Source: Saccharina japonica
Lineage: Eukaryota; Sar; Phaeophyceae; Laminariales; Laminariaceae
NCBI GenBank assembly: GCA_008828725.1
Contig: MEHQ01002123.1
Location: 704,887 to 768,886 of the forward strand
Direction of reading: 5' to 3'
Length of the DNA: 64,000 nt
Below the pieces are notes generated by a model that saw only the letters and a list, made by a program, of their open reading frames with translations, searched no databases and had not been told where the DNA came from. Below, one piece after another: positions 1-14,200 of this stretch; positions within the stretch are counted from its first letter, which is position 1; every line of letters begins with the position of its first letter. The position numbers and the translations under genes are program-made.

Positions 1-261
1 TTGACTCGTCGTGATGATGTACGTAACATTCACATCAGCAAGCCCGCCCCAGTAGCATAGATAGAGCCCAAATGCATCCTGTAGCCCTGTTCCATAAGGG
101 GCAAACGCGTCAAGGCCTAGACTTCCCACGGTAATATAGAGGAAGCTTGCACTGCTGACTGTGTGCGCATGCCCTTGCGACCGTTTGCGACCGATCCACA
201 CGTGGTTGCAGTGTGTCGAACAAACTGTTATTCAATATGGTGTACACACTGCAAGATTTAC

Positions 262-560
262 TTCCACATCTACTTCCATGCAAGCAAGTGCTGAAGTCTA
301 CGGAAGTGGAAGGTGGTGGAAGTAACGGAAGTCAGTGGGCTCTTGTGAAAGTTAATGACAGTTTAGGGAACTCGTGGAAGTAGGTGGAAGCCTCTAGGGG
401 AATATGGAAGCTCTTGTCAGCTTCCACGGAGCGCGACTGTGGAAGCTTCAGTTGGCGGAAGTTGTTGGAAGCTTTCACTTCCAACAACAGTAGTGGAAGT
501 TTGCCACGTACTCCCATGGAAACAACAAATAAGTGTTTTTACTTTCATGGAGGTGAATCC
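262..560. repeat. Array of ACTTCC/GGAAGT palindromic words
   Basis: Inside the glycolate oxidase intron or upstream region, the words ACTTCC and GGAAGT (often CTTCCA/TGGAAG) recur every 10-30 bases on both strands. The array includes a stretch starting TTTTACTTTCATGGAGGTG. The same vocabulary makes up a second array at 43.84-44.51 kb. The ORFs running through it are low-complexity by-products. No protein similarity was recognised. Confidence 0.75.
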
Positions 561-782
561 GAAAAGAGAAGTAGTGTGGTGGACCCTGCTCGTGGTATGC
601 TTGGATGAGTGACTGATCGGATTATTCGTGATAGGATGTGTTGTTATGTGCGATGCAATCATGTATGATGCGAGCTGATTGTACTGAAGAGCGTGATGCT
701 CATGACATGCTTAGATGGGTGGTCGGGGGACTCGTGATAGGATGTATTCATATATGTGATGTGTGGTGCGTGATTCGATCAG

Positions 783-3700
783 ATCGTGGTGAAGAGCGTG
801 ATGACAAAAGAAGGAGCCGAGGAGGCCCTGGCTTACGGAGCGGACGCCGTGTGGGTGTCCAACCATGGAGGGAGACAGCTAGACACGCTTCCCGCGACGA
901 TTGAGGTCTTACCCGAGGTAAAAGAGCTTCGCCTACAAGCACATATCATACATCTTGTTTTGTTGCACTGTTTTATTACCGTACCTTACTGTCGATACAA
1001 TTTGGGTGTTTCGATTTTCGTTTTGTGGTGTTTGCCATCCTCCAATGCGCAGGCAGCTACAGGACATTGGTTGACCATTACAGCTTCAACATTGATCACT
1101 CCTAAACAGTCCACACCTCGGACAGATCTGATAGATCAGATATATCAGATATATCAGATATATCTGATAGATCAGATAGATCATTGCTACTTGATGATCT
1201 AGATATTTCACGGCAGATATATTCCTGATCTGTGTGATCTGTATGATCAGTATGATCTGTGTGATTTAGCTCATGTTGCCGGGTGGGAGCCGTATGTTCT
1301 GCATGATATGTACCACATGTTAGCTGGGTTGGATCTGTGCCATAGTATGAATATCCTGCACAACCTCTCACTACATAGATCATCTAGATCATGATCTGTA
1401 GACAGATAGATGATGATCTAGATCATGATCTGTCCGCGGTGTGAAACATGAGGAACATTCCTAGAGAGAACAAAAAAAAACAAGGGAAGCCATCTACTAA
1501 AGTATGGTACCGTATAGGCCGCTCCATACCGTGTCTGGGGTTACATTTCGGCGTGCGCCCAACGGTTGGGGGCATCTCCACGAAGGAGGGTGTTTCTGGT
1601 GATAGGCGGGGACGAATACCGGTACTAATTGTGGTGAAGCCATCGTATGATAGCTTCCACAGGCGTTTCGGGTGTTCCCCGGTAGAGTGGCGTTTCATTG
1701 AGCTCAACTCTTTCCCGACCATGCAGGATTTACAACAGTGCTGGATCTACGACAGTACAGACACGCGCATCGACGACCAGATGTATAGCGTGGGTGGACA
1801 AGCCCCCCTTTTCCCATGGTGACAACACTAACATCGATAACCATACCAAACCTTGAGGGCACGTTGTATGGCTGAAAATCGGCGCAACGTGTCGTAAACG
1901 GCTATTTATTATGTTGAGCTGGTTGATGCTATTCTGGTGATTTTGGAGATTGGCAACGTGTCCATAGCGCATGTAGCATGGCCTGGAAACGTTTTTAATT
2001 AGAGACCAGGTACGTTGTTAGTTTTTTTGTCGAGCGGGGGAGGGTCTGCCCAGCCGTTCGTTGTGCGACGTTTTGCCGCCAACCATTTATTACCAGGATA
2101 CAGCATGTCGACACCCCCTTTGGTACATGCTAGCCAAGAGAAGACGCCGGTGATCTACCATATTAGAGGGTTCGCGCCTGATATATACAGTCGATGACAA
2201 TTCATATCTGGCACTACAGTAGTCTTGTGGCATTCCCTGTAATCACACCATCGGCTGTTTACCCTTCACCCCTCGACGGCTCTCATTAAGCTAGACCGGC
2301 AGCTAAATTAGAGCGCTCTCTACCCTCTTCCTCGAGTGGCAAGGCATACACCTACCTGCTGCAGCACTATACGCAGTGCTCATATCGACATGCTGCTACT
2401 GATGTGTCGGTGTACTGCAGCAGTACTCTGTGTGTATGATGTGCATCGTGTTTCGCTGTACTATTACCGTGTTCTGTGTATGATTTATATAATTTGTATG
2501 ATGTGTTTGATGTGGTATGATTTGTATGATGTGCGTGTGACGTTTGCTTTTGGAGGTGGTGCGGGCCGTGGCTGGACGATGCGAGATTTTCGTGGACGGG
2601 GGCGTTCGAAGAGGAATCGACGTCGTCAAAGCGCTTGCCTTGGGTGCGACGGCTGTGTTTGTCGGCCGTCCCATCATCTGGGGGCTTGCCCACAGTGTGA
2701 GTTTCTCGCTCCTTGGCAGCACACCCCGCTTAAGCCTTATGCACACTACGCCTACAGCCCCCTGGGTACACACACATTGTTACGACATCTATATGTTACA
2801 TGCCATATGAGAGTACCGTTCGAGTACGTATGCTATTAATAGACGTCTGGCGTTTCCTGTTGATATAATGCAATTCTGAATGCCACTTGAATGCTACTTC
2901 GGTATGTCTACTGTGCATACACAATATACACGCCTGGTACAGAGGGTATGCCATATTACTGTTTTTGTTCGTAGCGGTGTGGATGCAGCAATTCCTGGCT
3001 CAAGGTAGCATGAAGGTATCAGCATCCAAGTAGCACTAAGGTACTGTAGTATGAAGCGCTAATAAAAGTGCTCCACCGGTGACATTACAAGCAGCACAAC
3101 AACACGTAGCACCACAGTACCAGTAGTACTACTGTATGTATACAGTAGTAGTACGACCTGGCGCGTTCACGCGTGACCCACATTGGCCGTTGCTCAGCAA
3201 TGGTGCAATTCTTATACCTGTAGATTTTTTAACACGTCATTGTCTGGCTTCGGCAACTAGTCCACCAGCCTATAGCTCTAGACCTACTACTCACCGTGGG
3301 GTAGAGCTTATTATTATAGCGAATGCTGGTGTGACATCAACATCGATAGTTGAAGCGAGGAACGCCACAATTCCAGCCGAAAAGTAACACCACCTACAGT
3401 GTCAACCAGTTTAGGACATCACAGACAGGGGAAGACTAATACTGACGGCGACAGACAGCATCGGTTCAGCAGACAAACTGCTTTACTGCTGCACTGTACA
3501 ACGATGAACAGAGCAGTAAGATACGGTGGGGAGCGCAGCATGGTGCTTGAAAATACTCATCATCCTGACGCACACTGATATGAAACAGTTGATAAGGCCA
3601 CACCTCTCATTATTTTCGTCGCAATACCTGGCTCCCAAAATGAAAAAATGTGATTCATATTGATAAATTGTTTACATTTGCTTTGTCGGTTGTGGGCAGG

Positions 3701-3840
3701 GCGAGGAAGGAGTGACGGATGTCCTGAAGCTTCTGAACGAAGAGCTTACCCAAGCGATGCAACTGATGGGCTGCGCAAGGCTTGCCGACATCAAACCTTC
3801 CATGGTGGAACACCAAAGCAGTTACATGGCGAAGTTGTAG
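783..3840 (+). CDS. GOX: Peroxisomal glycolate / (S)-2-hydroxy-acid oxidase, 3' part (partial)
   Basis: FMN-dependent oxidase that converts glycolate to glyoxylate and H2O2 (photorespiration) or acts on related 2-hydroxy acids. Three exons are visible: 783-917, 2556-2702 and 3700-3840. All junctions are GT-AG and phase 0 (gag|gtaaaa, agt|gtgagt, gggcag|GGC). Exon one carries the FMN-contacting Lys in VVKSVMT and the active-site block SNHGGRQLD with the catalytic His and substrate-binding Arg. Exon two carries the FMN-phosphate loop DGGVRRG and [11 protein letters not shown]. The last exon, [16 protein letters not shown], resembles the family C-terminal helix and ends MAKL-stop. AKL is a PTS1 peroxisome signal. 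About 140 of a usual ~360-380 residues are present. No exon for the N-terminal half is visible in bases 1-782, so the gene starts off the left edge. Lactate oxidase activity cannot be excluded. Confidence 0.93.
1118..1435. repeat. GATC-rich degenerate tandem repeat
   Basis: Units such as AGATATATC, TGATAGATCAGA and TGATCTGTGTGATC are reiterated and frequently self-complementary. The block lies in the first visible intron of the glycolate oxidase gene. GATC tetramers are strikingly dense here. It reads as a degenerate microsatellite with hairpin potential. Confidence 0.8.
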
Positions 3841-6800
3841 TGCGCGACGCTGCCCGGTCATCACCTACCTGCGACTCAATGTTGAAGGCCCCTTGCCACT
3901 ACTGCAGTAAAGGGCCTGATCGTTACCGTGCAAGTCGAAAACGGGGTCACAGTCAGTATTAAACTGTAACGCAGCGCCAATGGTATGTGTTGGCGTGCCG
4001 TTCCATACTGTAGTGTTCTGCTCGACTTTTTTATTATTTGGATTGGACGGTCGTACGAGGGGGTTGTGTGTTGCAAGGTGGCAGGTGAGAGCGAAAATTG
4101 GGTACCACTGATTGACCTGGCGACGCATGGCAGTAATGCACGGTAGTCGTACCGAACGCGCGCGTCGAAAATAGTATCACAACGTGCGCACACTACTGTA
4201 GTTCAGTCTTTATCGTGGAAGAACAGGCGTTGATCTAAGATAACGTACGTACGTTGACGGTATTTGTGTATGAATAGTATTACTAGTATGAATAGAAAGG
4301 ACCAACTTGCGAGTAGAGTAGAGCTGCGACGTTTTTTTCGCAGTAGCACGTTGCGGTACCTCTACTAGACCATGCAGCACCTACTATTATCTACTATTAT
4401 TTATCAATGTGCGATTCAGCATGCCTCACGCATGTCATCAAAGTCTGGTGCCAAGTACTACCTTTATGTTGTTGTTCAAAGCGGGATATTTTACAGGGTT
4501 TCCTGTCTATGAACCTGTACTGTAGTACTGTAATTCGATCGTAAAGACAGGGGGGACGCACGCTTTCCTCGACAAGCCAGCAATAGGTCGGCAGGCAGCC
4601 AGGTACGTAGGTAGACTCAGCAGGCAGGTGTGTACGACGTGCTACAGAAAACCGTCACGGCCGTATCATAGTAATCGACACATCCTAGTCTATTCAGAAT
4701 GCGTAACTTCCTCGTGCGACCGCCAGTCTTAAAAATAGAACCACTAGGGAAAAGCAGGCCAATGTTAATCACTGGCGTTTCAGCTAAACCATCTAACAAT
4801 ACTGATACTTTGCGCGAGGTAATAGAGACAGCGCATTATTTATGTAGTGTTATTTTAAGCTACCCCCGACCATTCAATGCAAGTATCGGATTTGGATGAG
4901 GCCTCCAGCCCTGGTTGGAGGGCCTCGCCCGGGATAAACTCCGCTCAGCGCGGTGTCTCCCTGGAATTGGAAATAACAGTGGAGAAAAAAACGACTAAGC
5001 TTGAAGGGGGGCGTGAAGGTCTGTATTTTTCCTGCACCTATAACTCTGTCCCTCGCTGCTTCGCTCGCTCTCGACCGACTGATCGAGAGGCAGACCACTG
5101 AATCTCATACAATCGCACCAACCCTCCAACCACCTCTTTTGTTCCAACGGTTGTTTCCCGTTGATTGGTCGAGACCTGGCCCAAAACGGACCCAAAACGG
5201 ACCAGAACGGGCGAAAAAAGCGGCTGCGCCGGTTTTGCATCTATCGAGAAAATTACGAGAACATTCCGAACGCGGACCACGATTCCGAAATGCGGACCAA
5301 AGGTACCCGTTTTTTTTTAACAAAATCACCCCTGAAAGGTCCTTCCTAACGGATTGTATAATCTACTCGATTGGTCAACGAGTTTTACCTGAGAAATGTT
5401 TTTTGTCGATTGGTAAGCTCGCACCCACACTTGAGACGATTACGCATACACCATTTCTGCTGTACTGTCTGTAACTGCGAGGAGAAAGTCTTCAACGAGG
5501 GACGTGGAACAGCCAGTCAGTAGAGGGAAATAGTCGCTCAAAAGGTGCTTCATCGTCAAGCTCCCGACCCGAATGTACAGTAGTCTCCATGTCCTTGAGA
5601 AAAATGCCTGTTAGTCGAGAGTGCTCTGCTTCCTGCCGTCATCAGATAATAATACAGTCATCATGCGATTGATCGATCGTAGTCGAGAGTCGCCAACGAA
5701 CCCAAAGCACAATACGCGTAAAGAGCTGAGAGTGCTGAGAGTGTGGCGATGAGAGTGACACCGCATGGCTGCCCGTCAGTATTTGTTGTTCTCGCAAGTT
5801 AGTGCGAGAGGCTTGAGTTACTCAGATCCCAGGATCGGAGCCGACGGGGGGGGGGGGACGTTTTTTGCCGTAGCAACACCACAATCTATCACTCATCGCA
5901 TTGAGAGCACCCGCGCGGAACATAACGCGTCAGAGAACTGAATGCACAACACCAGTCACCACGAACACGAGCGACCTACAGTAGCGTCATAAAGTATTGT
6001 GTTCGTACTCAGTCTGTTGCAAGTGGACCGCCTCCCACCGGAGGGAGTAATCATGTGCAATTCCAAGCGCTAGAAACGCGCTGTGCATTACGTGACAGCA
6101 GTTCATACTAAGGGTCTCCCATTTTTGCTAAGGCTGGCTGCTTATTTTGTCTTATTGTCGGGCCAACGTTAAGCATGGCGCTTACAGGCCCATTATATAC
6201 CTGGTACGAATTTGAGTGGCGTTTCTCGTTGGGCACAAACGCTTACCAGGTAACTATAAAATTCAGCCTGATATTATTAACTCGCTTTCGCGTTACTACT
6301 GTACCTGAAGAAACCTTCCGAGGCGCCGTTTTGCCGGAACATATATACAAATGCTCGTCGCGGGCAACACCCGCACTGTACTCCAAGTTAGCCCCGACAC
6401 CCACTGGCAACCATGTCACATGCAAATCAATCTCAGACTCCTTACGCGTACTCAACAAAGACTACTACCACGGACTAGGAAACAACGTAAAAATCAGCGT
6501 CGGAGATCGTCTCTGGAATCGATGGCGATCGATTCTTCGAAAAGATTATCAGAAAAACATCGATCTCGATCTTGTGGGCGATCTTTGGAGAAAGGGGCGA
6601 TCTCGATTATCGATTATAAACGATTTGTTTTAAACGTTTGTTGTCTTTCGTAAGCAAGTGAACATTGTACGTACACTACGGTAAACCTACAGCAGGGAAA
6701 TGATGAGACCGTACGTATGACAGAACCCGTGTGTCTCTGTTGTTCCAAACTCCAGGCCAAATTAACATTGGTACGTACCAGGTACCAGTGGTAGGCTCAT

Positions 6801-9800
6801 ACCTGGTACTACAGTAGGCCTCCAAATTGGAGGCCCCCCAGAGGCTAAGTTTTGCGATAGGGGCGCAAATATTCGCCCGATACGTGTGTCGGCTTCTTCA
6901 ACTATGACGGGCTCTGAAAACTACTATTAATACTTGTTTTCGCTTGTGGTATGTGGTCTGCTGTCTGCTGTACTGCTCATGTGTGCACGCTGTTGCGAGA
7001 AGCACAGGGTTTCCATATACTATGGTAGAAGCCGTTAGCTGGGAGGGGAGGTAACTGTTCCAAAAATCGCGATCTTCAATCACCCGTCCTCGATCTCGAT
7101 CCAGAACGGAGAATCGTGAAAAAAAAAAAAGCGATCTCGACCTCCGAAAGATAAAAATCGCGATTCAGAATCGGCACTCCGATCTCGATCTCCACAACAC
7201 AAGCACAACACAAAATATCCCCGGCGAGAGAAGAGGCGTTGCAGCCAAAAGCTCGGCGGCGAGCAGGGAGCGTCGAAAGGAGGTCTGCCGCTCATTCCGT
7301 ATTATAGACCATGCGGAGAACGGCAACGATGAGACCTTCACTCTCGCCCGATAGCAATACTACTACCGCAAGCAGTTCTGCTACTGCCCATTGATATAGC
7401 ATATAACTCGTCGAAACCATTCGCCATTATTTCACAGCATGACCACAGTAAGATGCACCACCACAGTAAGATAGTACCAGGTATCAGAATCCCGCCGGCC
7501 GCGTGAGACGAGCGCTAGATTTGTAGCTCGGTGCACTACAATAGATCACTCCAATATTTATCACCGCTACACCAGTTGGCAGCTCTCGCGCGTGCCTCCA
7601 AAACTCACAATCAATCTCCTGAGACGAGCCGAGACGAGGCTTAGCAAAGACAGGGGCGGCTTGCCGTGTGCCGGTACGATACGTGCTCACAATTACTGTT
7701 GTTTCCCTCCAAACTATTCAATGATACCGAACATGTACATAATATACCTATCATATATCATACATATGATGAAACTAGCCGCCTTCTTCCTCCTTCCAGC
7801 ACTCAATTCCGGTGTACAACTTGGCCCTGAGCGCCGTCTATAGGTTCGTTGATGGCATGGTTGGAGGGGGTGCCTAAAGTGAGTGGGCAAACGGCACGGC
7901 AGGGTTCACACCAACATTGGCAGCAAACGGGGAGCGCCATGGGCGATTAATCGAACGTGGCAGCAGTGGGAAGAGAGCACACGAAGGTAGCTACTACTGT
8001 GCTATACTCGTATTTTTCATAGAGCCCTGCCGTTTCGCAAAGGAAGCGGCAACAACACGTCATTTTTCGTGATGGGCTCGTTATGGATGTGCACCGAAAC
8101 AATATTGACGGATTGCCTGCAATGAAAAATCGAGCCTCCCATCTATACCATTCGCGCAGTACGTTTTGCAGGTAAGGGTTTTCTACATAATTAGCTCTGG
8201 CGTAATGTTCGGTGCAGTACGACGCAGGGTAGGGCAGGGCAGTGCATGGCTCGTGGCGTTTCCACGATTGAATGTGGGCAAGTCGACCTTCCAATGTGCT
8301 TGAGGTGTATGAAAGACAGTGCAAATCGCAAACCTGCAACAAGCTAAAATATTACAAACCCTAACCCTACAGTGAGCGCATACATTGTTACATATATTAG
8401 CTAGTCTACCAGGTATCGTTTATAGTGACCGTGTGCATCGTTTATACTGTGAACACTGTTCGAGGGTCTGTCCTGTAAGACATGCATGCACGACAAGACT
8501 GCAGTAGAGTGTAGCTCACGTAGGCGCCTTGTCTAGGGGGGGCAGTCTTGAGATCGCCCAGCCCCGGAGCTTCATCGAGAAGATGCGGATACTTCAAGAA
8601 AACCGCCACCATGAGTCCTCCAAGCAACCTGACGCCGCCAACGGGACGCGTAACCATCGACACGCGGCAAAACGGCAACATTCAAGGAACGCCACAATGG
8701 TATTATGGCAGCATGGCCACGGCAGCAACATGGCAGTGTTACAACATCACAACATGCTCCAGGATTCACCGTATTTGACCACAGTGCCTTAAAAAGACCT
8801 GGTAAAAATGCAATAGATGAAGTGCTAGCATAGTGCAGCGTCAGCCGCTTACGTGAACCCTGCTAGGAGTGTTAAGACTGTTTAGGCTAAAAGGTGTGAC
8901 TGCACTCCTCTTGTGGGCAGATAAGATACTACAGTAGTTGGAACTAGGTTGAGTCATATTTAGGTTCACTGGAGGGGGCGCGACAGCGGTAGTACTGACA
9001 TTTGACACCGCTATTGACAAGAGTAGGAAGGAGATCGCAGATGGTGTGGCAAGGTCGCCGAATCGGATTTATTTGTAGCATAGACGAGAAGCCGTGTTAC
9101 TATAATATCACCGCCTTGGGTGCGATTTTTCTTTCTTCTGTCTTGATGTTTTGCCTCTTTTTACTCTTTGTGTTCTTTATTTCCCCCCCGCCGTCCATAT
9201 GACGGTATATTCCTCTTCGCGTTGCTTCGTCCGTGCAGCAGTTATTCGCTCCTCTTCAGCACGTATGCCTTTCTTCTTGCAGCCTTTCTGATCTTCTTGC
9301 GTCTTGTGCATGCTGTCATTCATAATTGGTATTGTTTTATCGAACTTTAGAAACTGAAAGCAGGGACGCATGGAGTGTGTCCCCGGATGTGGAAAAAGCC
9401 TCCGGACTGTACAGAGAAAGAGAGATGATCCAACGGCACCCACTCGCCTCGCGACCGATCGAGAACAGCCCGGAGAAGGAGAACGAGGTGTAAGGGAAAA
9501 CAGAGCCTACCAACCATATCGGACGCAGCTGCTGAGGCGGGCACCAGTGCGTTTAATCCCATCTCGGCGACGAGCTTATTGGCTGGTACCAAGCACTTTT
9601 GGGCATGTCCAGCAGCACGCACCAATCAAAAGCCCAGCCTATCGTGGACTCGAGCGCCTCGCGCCTCGTGTATAGGCGGCAGCCGCTCCCACGCCTAACC
9701 ATGAGGAGCCCGTGTTTTTGTTTGCCAGGGTAACTACTCTCTGTGACGAGGTGCCGCGTTGATTACAGGCGAATGAGACGAGGGGATAGTAGCCCTAGTA

Positions 9801-11228
9801 GCCCTGGGTGAGAGTCTCAAGCTGATTGCAGCAGAGAGATTTCATTGATCCCAACCTATATACGAATTAATGCGACCACGGAATGTTACCAGAGTTTTTT
9901 GTTTCTATTTCCTGGTCTGGCTTGTGTTGGTGTATTCTCGTACCCGGTACGTTTTCATTTCACTTGCTTTATCTCAATTAATTTGCGAGTATTTTTGTTT
10001 TTGTTTTTGTGTTCTGTCTCACCGTCTGTGACCACAGAATTAGTATCTCTAGGATAAATAATCAAGACGGACACTGGGTGCACTGACGTAGAGAAATAGT
10101 TGACTATTAATAGAAAGAACGGTTTAATGTGAAGACAACACACACATAGTAAAAGGGTTAGATCGTTCACAGTGTATCTTACCCATTCAAAAAAGGACAG
10201 CGGTGCAGATACCAAAGTAAATGATATCCCAGCTGAACGTACATGCCCCACGACAAGCAAAGCAAAGCAAATATGCTATTGGCCGTCATGGCATTATGAT
10301 CAGCGAGACTGGCCGCGAGGGTTGGGTTGGCGTGCCGTGAGGGCTACTGCACCCCCCGGTTGCATTTCATTAATGTACAATAATAGTTAGCCAGCAGAAA
10401 CAGCAGCAAGACTTGCCCTACTATGGGTTCAAAGTGTGGCAGTACAGTGCGACAAGACTCAACGCACGGCACTGGCTCGATACATACATAACAGTACATT
10501 CAGTTCTATACATCACATCTACAGGAGCACATCTATCCTTAGGATATCTACGTATAGGTACCAGCACATTCACCATTTATTTTCACCAGGTATACAGAAT
10601 ATCCGGTATCAGGTATATCACGAGCGCATCCATTGTAGCACGTCTATGGAATGCCAAGTAAATGACTCACTGCCAGTACGCACTACTGTACAGACAGTAG
10701 TTGACTTCATACCAGTACTGCACAGGAAAGTGAGACAACGGACACGCGCTTCACGTACCGCACTATTACTAATACTATTACTACTATTAATAGTGCTCAT
10801 ATTCCTACTACTGCAGGGCTTGGCGTGCTCACTCACTCATCAACACAACGTCATCGTACACCAACTACGGCTTGACGCCCAACTCGCGTCTGTTGGCATA
10901 TGCGACCACCGCACTTGCTTGCCCAGCCGGCAGCAAGTGTACTGTTGACTGTTGATATGTAAGCATTTGGCTTCGAGTGGAGCAGATACCGCTTCCAGCC
11001 AATACCCCCTGCGACTATTAATACCAACTCCTTGCCACTCCGCCTCGATATGACAGATGAAACAGCAGCATCACCAGCATTGTTTCCCAACTGCCGAAGG
11101 TCTGGGCTTGAGTTGCTCCGACCAACAAATGTGCAAATAAAATTATTGAAGTACTAATAAACACGACCATCCAACGCGCCAAGCTGTATAGGAAAACTCG
11201 GGCACTAACGGGATTTGTAAAGTTCTCA
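3841..11228. other. Intergenic region between two convergent genes
   Basis: About 7.4 kb between the stop of the glycolate oxidase gene and the end of the TVP15-like gene. No open frame here has recognisable domains or a consistent exon structure. Visible items are a G run near 5847-5857, three GATTGGT words at 5.16-5.41 kb, GATCTCGAT-rich patches at 6.5-6.6 and 7.07-7.19 kb, one short CCCTAACCCTA tract near 8356, and the left copy of a dispersed repeat at 9730-9840. A small frame with a strong Kozak context (gccaccATGAG at 8611) has no recognisable product. Confidence 0.6.
9730..9840. repeat. Dispersed repeat, copy 1 (partner at 58274)
   Basis: Shares GACGAGGTGCCG, GTTGATT, GAGAGTC and GCTGATT.CAGCAGAGAG in the same order and spacing with 58274-58378, about 48 kb away. 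The match is imperfect and about 105-110 bp long. The family is not recognised. Confidence 0.7.
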
Positions 11229-14200
11229 CAGCAAGAGCAGGGCAGTGACGGTGCCTAACCAGCCAGCGTCCGTGAGGGCGAAGTTGAGGAATGCAATGAA
11301 GATGATGAACAGTGCTCTGGGAAAAAGGGGCACCAGCCGAGCAACAGAAACGTATGGGAAAGGGGAACATAGAAAAAAAAAAAAAAAACGAGAGGGAGAA
11401 AACAAATCAGATGCGAAAATTAGAAACGAAGGGGCAAGGGCGGGGGGCTCTGCGGCATTTGAAATACTGCAGCCTGCGTAATTCCGTCTCGGCCGTACCT
11501 TCTGTGGCTTGAGATTTCATAAGATGATACAAGGGGGGCTTCGCCGCGGCGGGCTAACGCCCGCCTGCGGCTACGCGCAATGCCCGTAACGGCGAGGAGT
11601 AGCCTTCTGAGGTAGATTGGTAGCTAAGCTTAGGGCGAACAAAGCGACTCTGTACTGCCAAGGGGTGTACAGCAGTAGTACATGACACCTAATAATGAAA
11701 AACACTCACAAACGGAGGCTAGGTTTATTATTTACATGAGAGGAGAGGATGCGTTTTATACTAGCTTCAATATAACGGCTTCCGAATTTTTTATTTCTTG
11801 TAAATATCACCCTATGGTACTGAGGTGTTATAATACGTACGTACGTACGTACGTACGTACGGGTATATGCATGTATGTGCAGTAGTAGCTGCGTGTAAAA
11901 AAAAAGAGCGTGTGTGTTTTGTATGTGCGCTCTCCATCACCATATTCATGGTAAACGTTGCTGCAGCGCCCACCGCCCTCATGTCCACGCCCGCGAGCGC
12001 ATGCGAGGCCCTGCCTGGTACTATGTCCAGGCACACACCGACCACTATCGTACTGCTGAATACCACGCACGCATGAATACTGACAGATATCATCGCATAT
12101 TAAAAATTACCTGGTATATGATACTCTGTTACTGCTTGCAGCGGTACTGGTACTCGTACATATAGTACGTAGTACGTGTATATTATCAGCAGTAAAAGGA
12201 GCCGGTACGATAAAAATCCGGGTTGGTCGTCTACATAAAAAAACGGAATCTTGCATAGTTCGGTTTGCGTGTAGAACAAAAAATCATGTACTGGTTGGTA
12301 TGGCATGTGCACGGGACTAAAAGGGCATGGAATCCTGGAAAAATCGCAGCCCCGTGAGACATGAGTTAGGCACGGCCGAGACCGCCCTTGGCAGAGTAGG
12401 CAGAGCAGGGGTCGGCGAGCACGATGAGGGAATCTTTGATTATGCATGTACAGCAGTAGCGTGTAAAACAAAAGAGCGTGTGTGTTTTGTATGTGCGCTC
12501 TCCATATTCTTGATAAACGTTGCTGCAGCGCCCACCGCCCGCATGTTCACGCCCGCGAGCGCACGCGAGGCCCTGGCCGGTACTATATCCAGGCACACAC
12601 CGACCACTGCCATACTGCTGAATACCACGCACGTATGAATACTGTACAGATATCATCGCATATTAAAAATTACCTGGTATATGATACTCTGTTACTGCTT
12701 GCAGCGGTACTGGTACTCGTACATATATTACGTACGTGTATATCCGCAGTAAAAGGAGCCGGTACGATAAAATTCCGGGTTGGTCGTCTACTCGTACATA
12801 AAAAAAACGGAATCTTGAATAATGCGGTTTGCGTGTAGAACAAAAAAGCATGTACTGGTTGGTATGGTATGTGCACGTGACAAAAAGGGCATGCAATCCT
12901 GGAAAAATCGCAGCCCCGTGAGACATGAGTTGGGCACGGCCGAGGCCGCCCTTGGCAGAGTAGGCAGAGCAGGGGTCGGCGAGCACGCTGAGGGAGTTGC
13001 GTGCCGCCGGGTGGACGTCATCGCCAGTTATCGCGAAAAGGTCAAAAATCTACGTCTAACAAAAGCTGTCGAGCTCTCTCTGAGCAGCAGCTGCAATTTT
13101 GTACATGTATTTATATCTCCCGCCTACCCACCCCCCCCTCCGAAAACATTAGTGGACATCTGCGGTTGCGTCTGGCGTGGCACAGTTTTCCCAACCACTA
13201 TAACCCTATAACCCCATTGGTGAAGTGTAGTATACCATTGGTGAAGTGTAGTATACCATTGGTGAAGTGTAGTATACCATTGGTGAAGTGTAGTATACTT
13301 CAAGTAATGCTTTCGCTTGACGTGTATTTTCCTCTTGTTATCCTCCTTCCTGTCGGGGGTGTAGAGGGAGATATGAGCTACGAGTATCTCTTAAGGAAGT
13401 AATGCATCGTTGCTGAGCTGTGCATCCTCGACACGAAGGAAGGCAACAAGACGAAAAAACACGTCAAGCGAAAGCGGGTTATTATTCTTGACAAATGGGG
13501 TTATAGCAGTTGGGAAATTGTGTCATTCCGGCTGCAACCGCAGACAGACGTCCACGTTTGTTTTTGGAGGGGGGCCATGCATTAATCATTCGCGTGTTCC
13601 ACACTTGTTTCAAGTGTTTTTTCTCCTTTTTACAGCAGTATATAGCAGCAGTTTTAATGTCCATTGGTCATACGTACATACTCGTAGTGAATAGAAAACT
13701 GATATATATATAGATCTCCCTCTGCAGTACCCCCCGCTGCGCTTCCCATACATCCCATACATCCCGCACACCACACTACTGCTTGTTGCCTATTGTTGTC
13801 TGTTGTTGCCTGCTGTTGTACGTTGCGTGGTGTCGAACGTGGCCGGCTCAAGCGTGTTAACCCTCTTCAGACTCCTTAGAGGAAACTTGACGATAGCAAT
13901 TGACGGTTACAGATTGACAGTTACAGCAGTAGTAACGGCCACTGCGTGATTCCGCGATGATATTATACAATGGTCGGTGTCCGAGCTACTATGGTTGATG
14001 CAAACGGCACTGGCTTATGATATCATGATCCTGCCCGTACTCTACTACTGCTATATAGGCGCTCACGCTGCTCGTATTTAGAGAGTTGAAAACACTAAAC
14101 TTGCTATTGGTTTGGTCGCTATCCCTTGTATCCGTTCTATCCATTCCATCCGTTCAATCCCATATAAAGGGTCCGTTCTATCCGTTAAAACGGGGCTCTA

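Noticed and set aside
8529-8792. Overlapping plus-strand frames with a strong Kozak context at 8611
   Set aside because: No domain, no splice structure and no neighbour support; all three frames and the reverse strand are partly open, so the signal is not specific.
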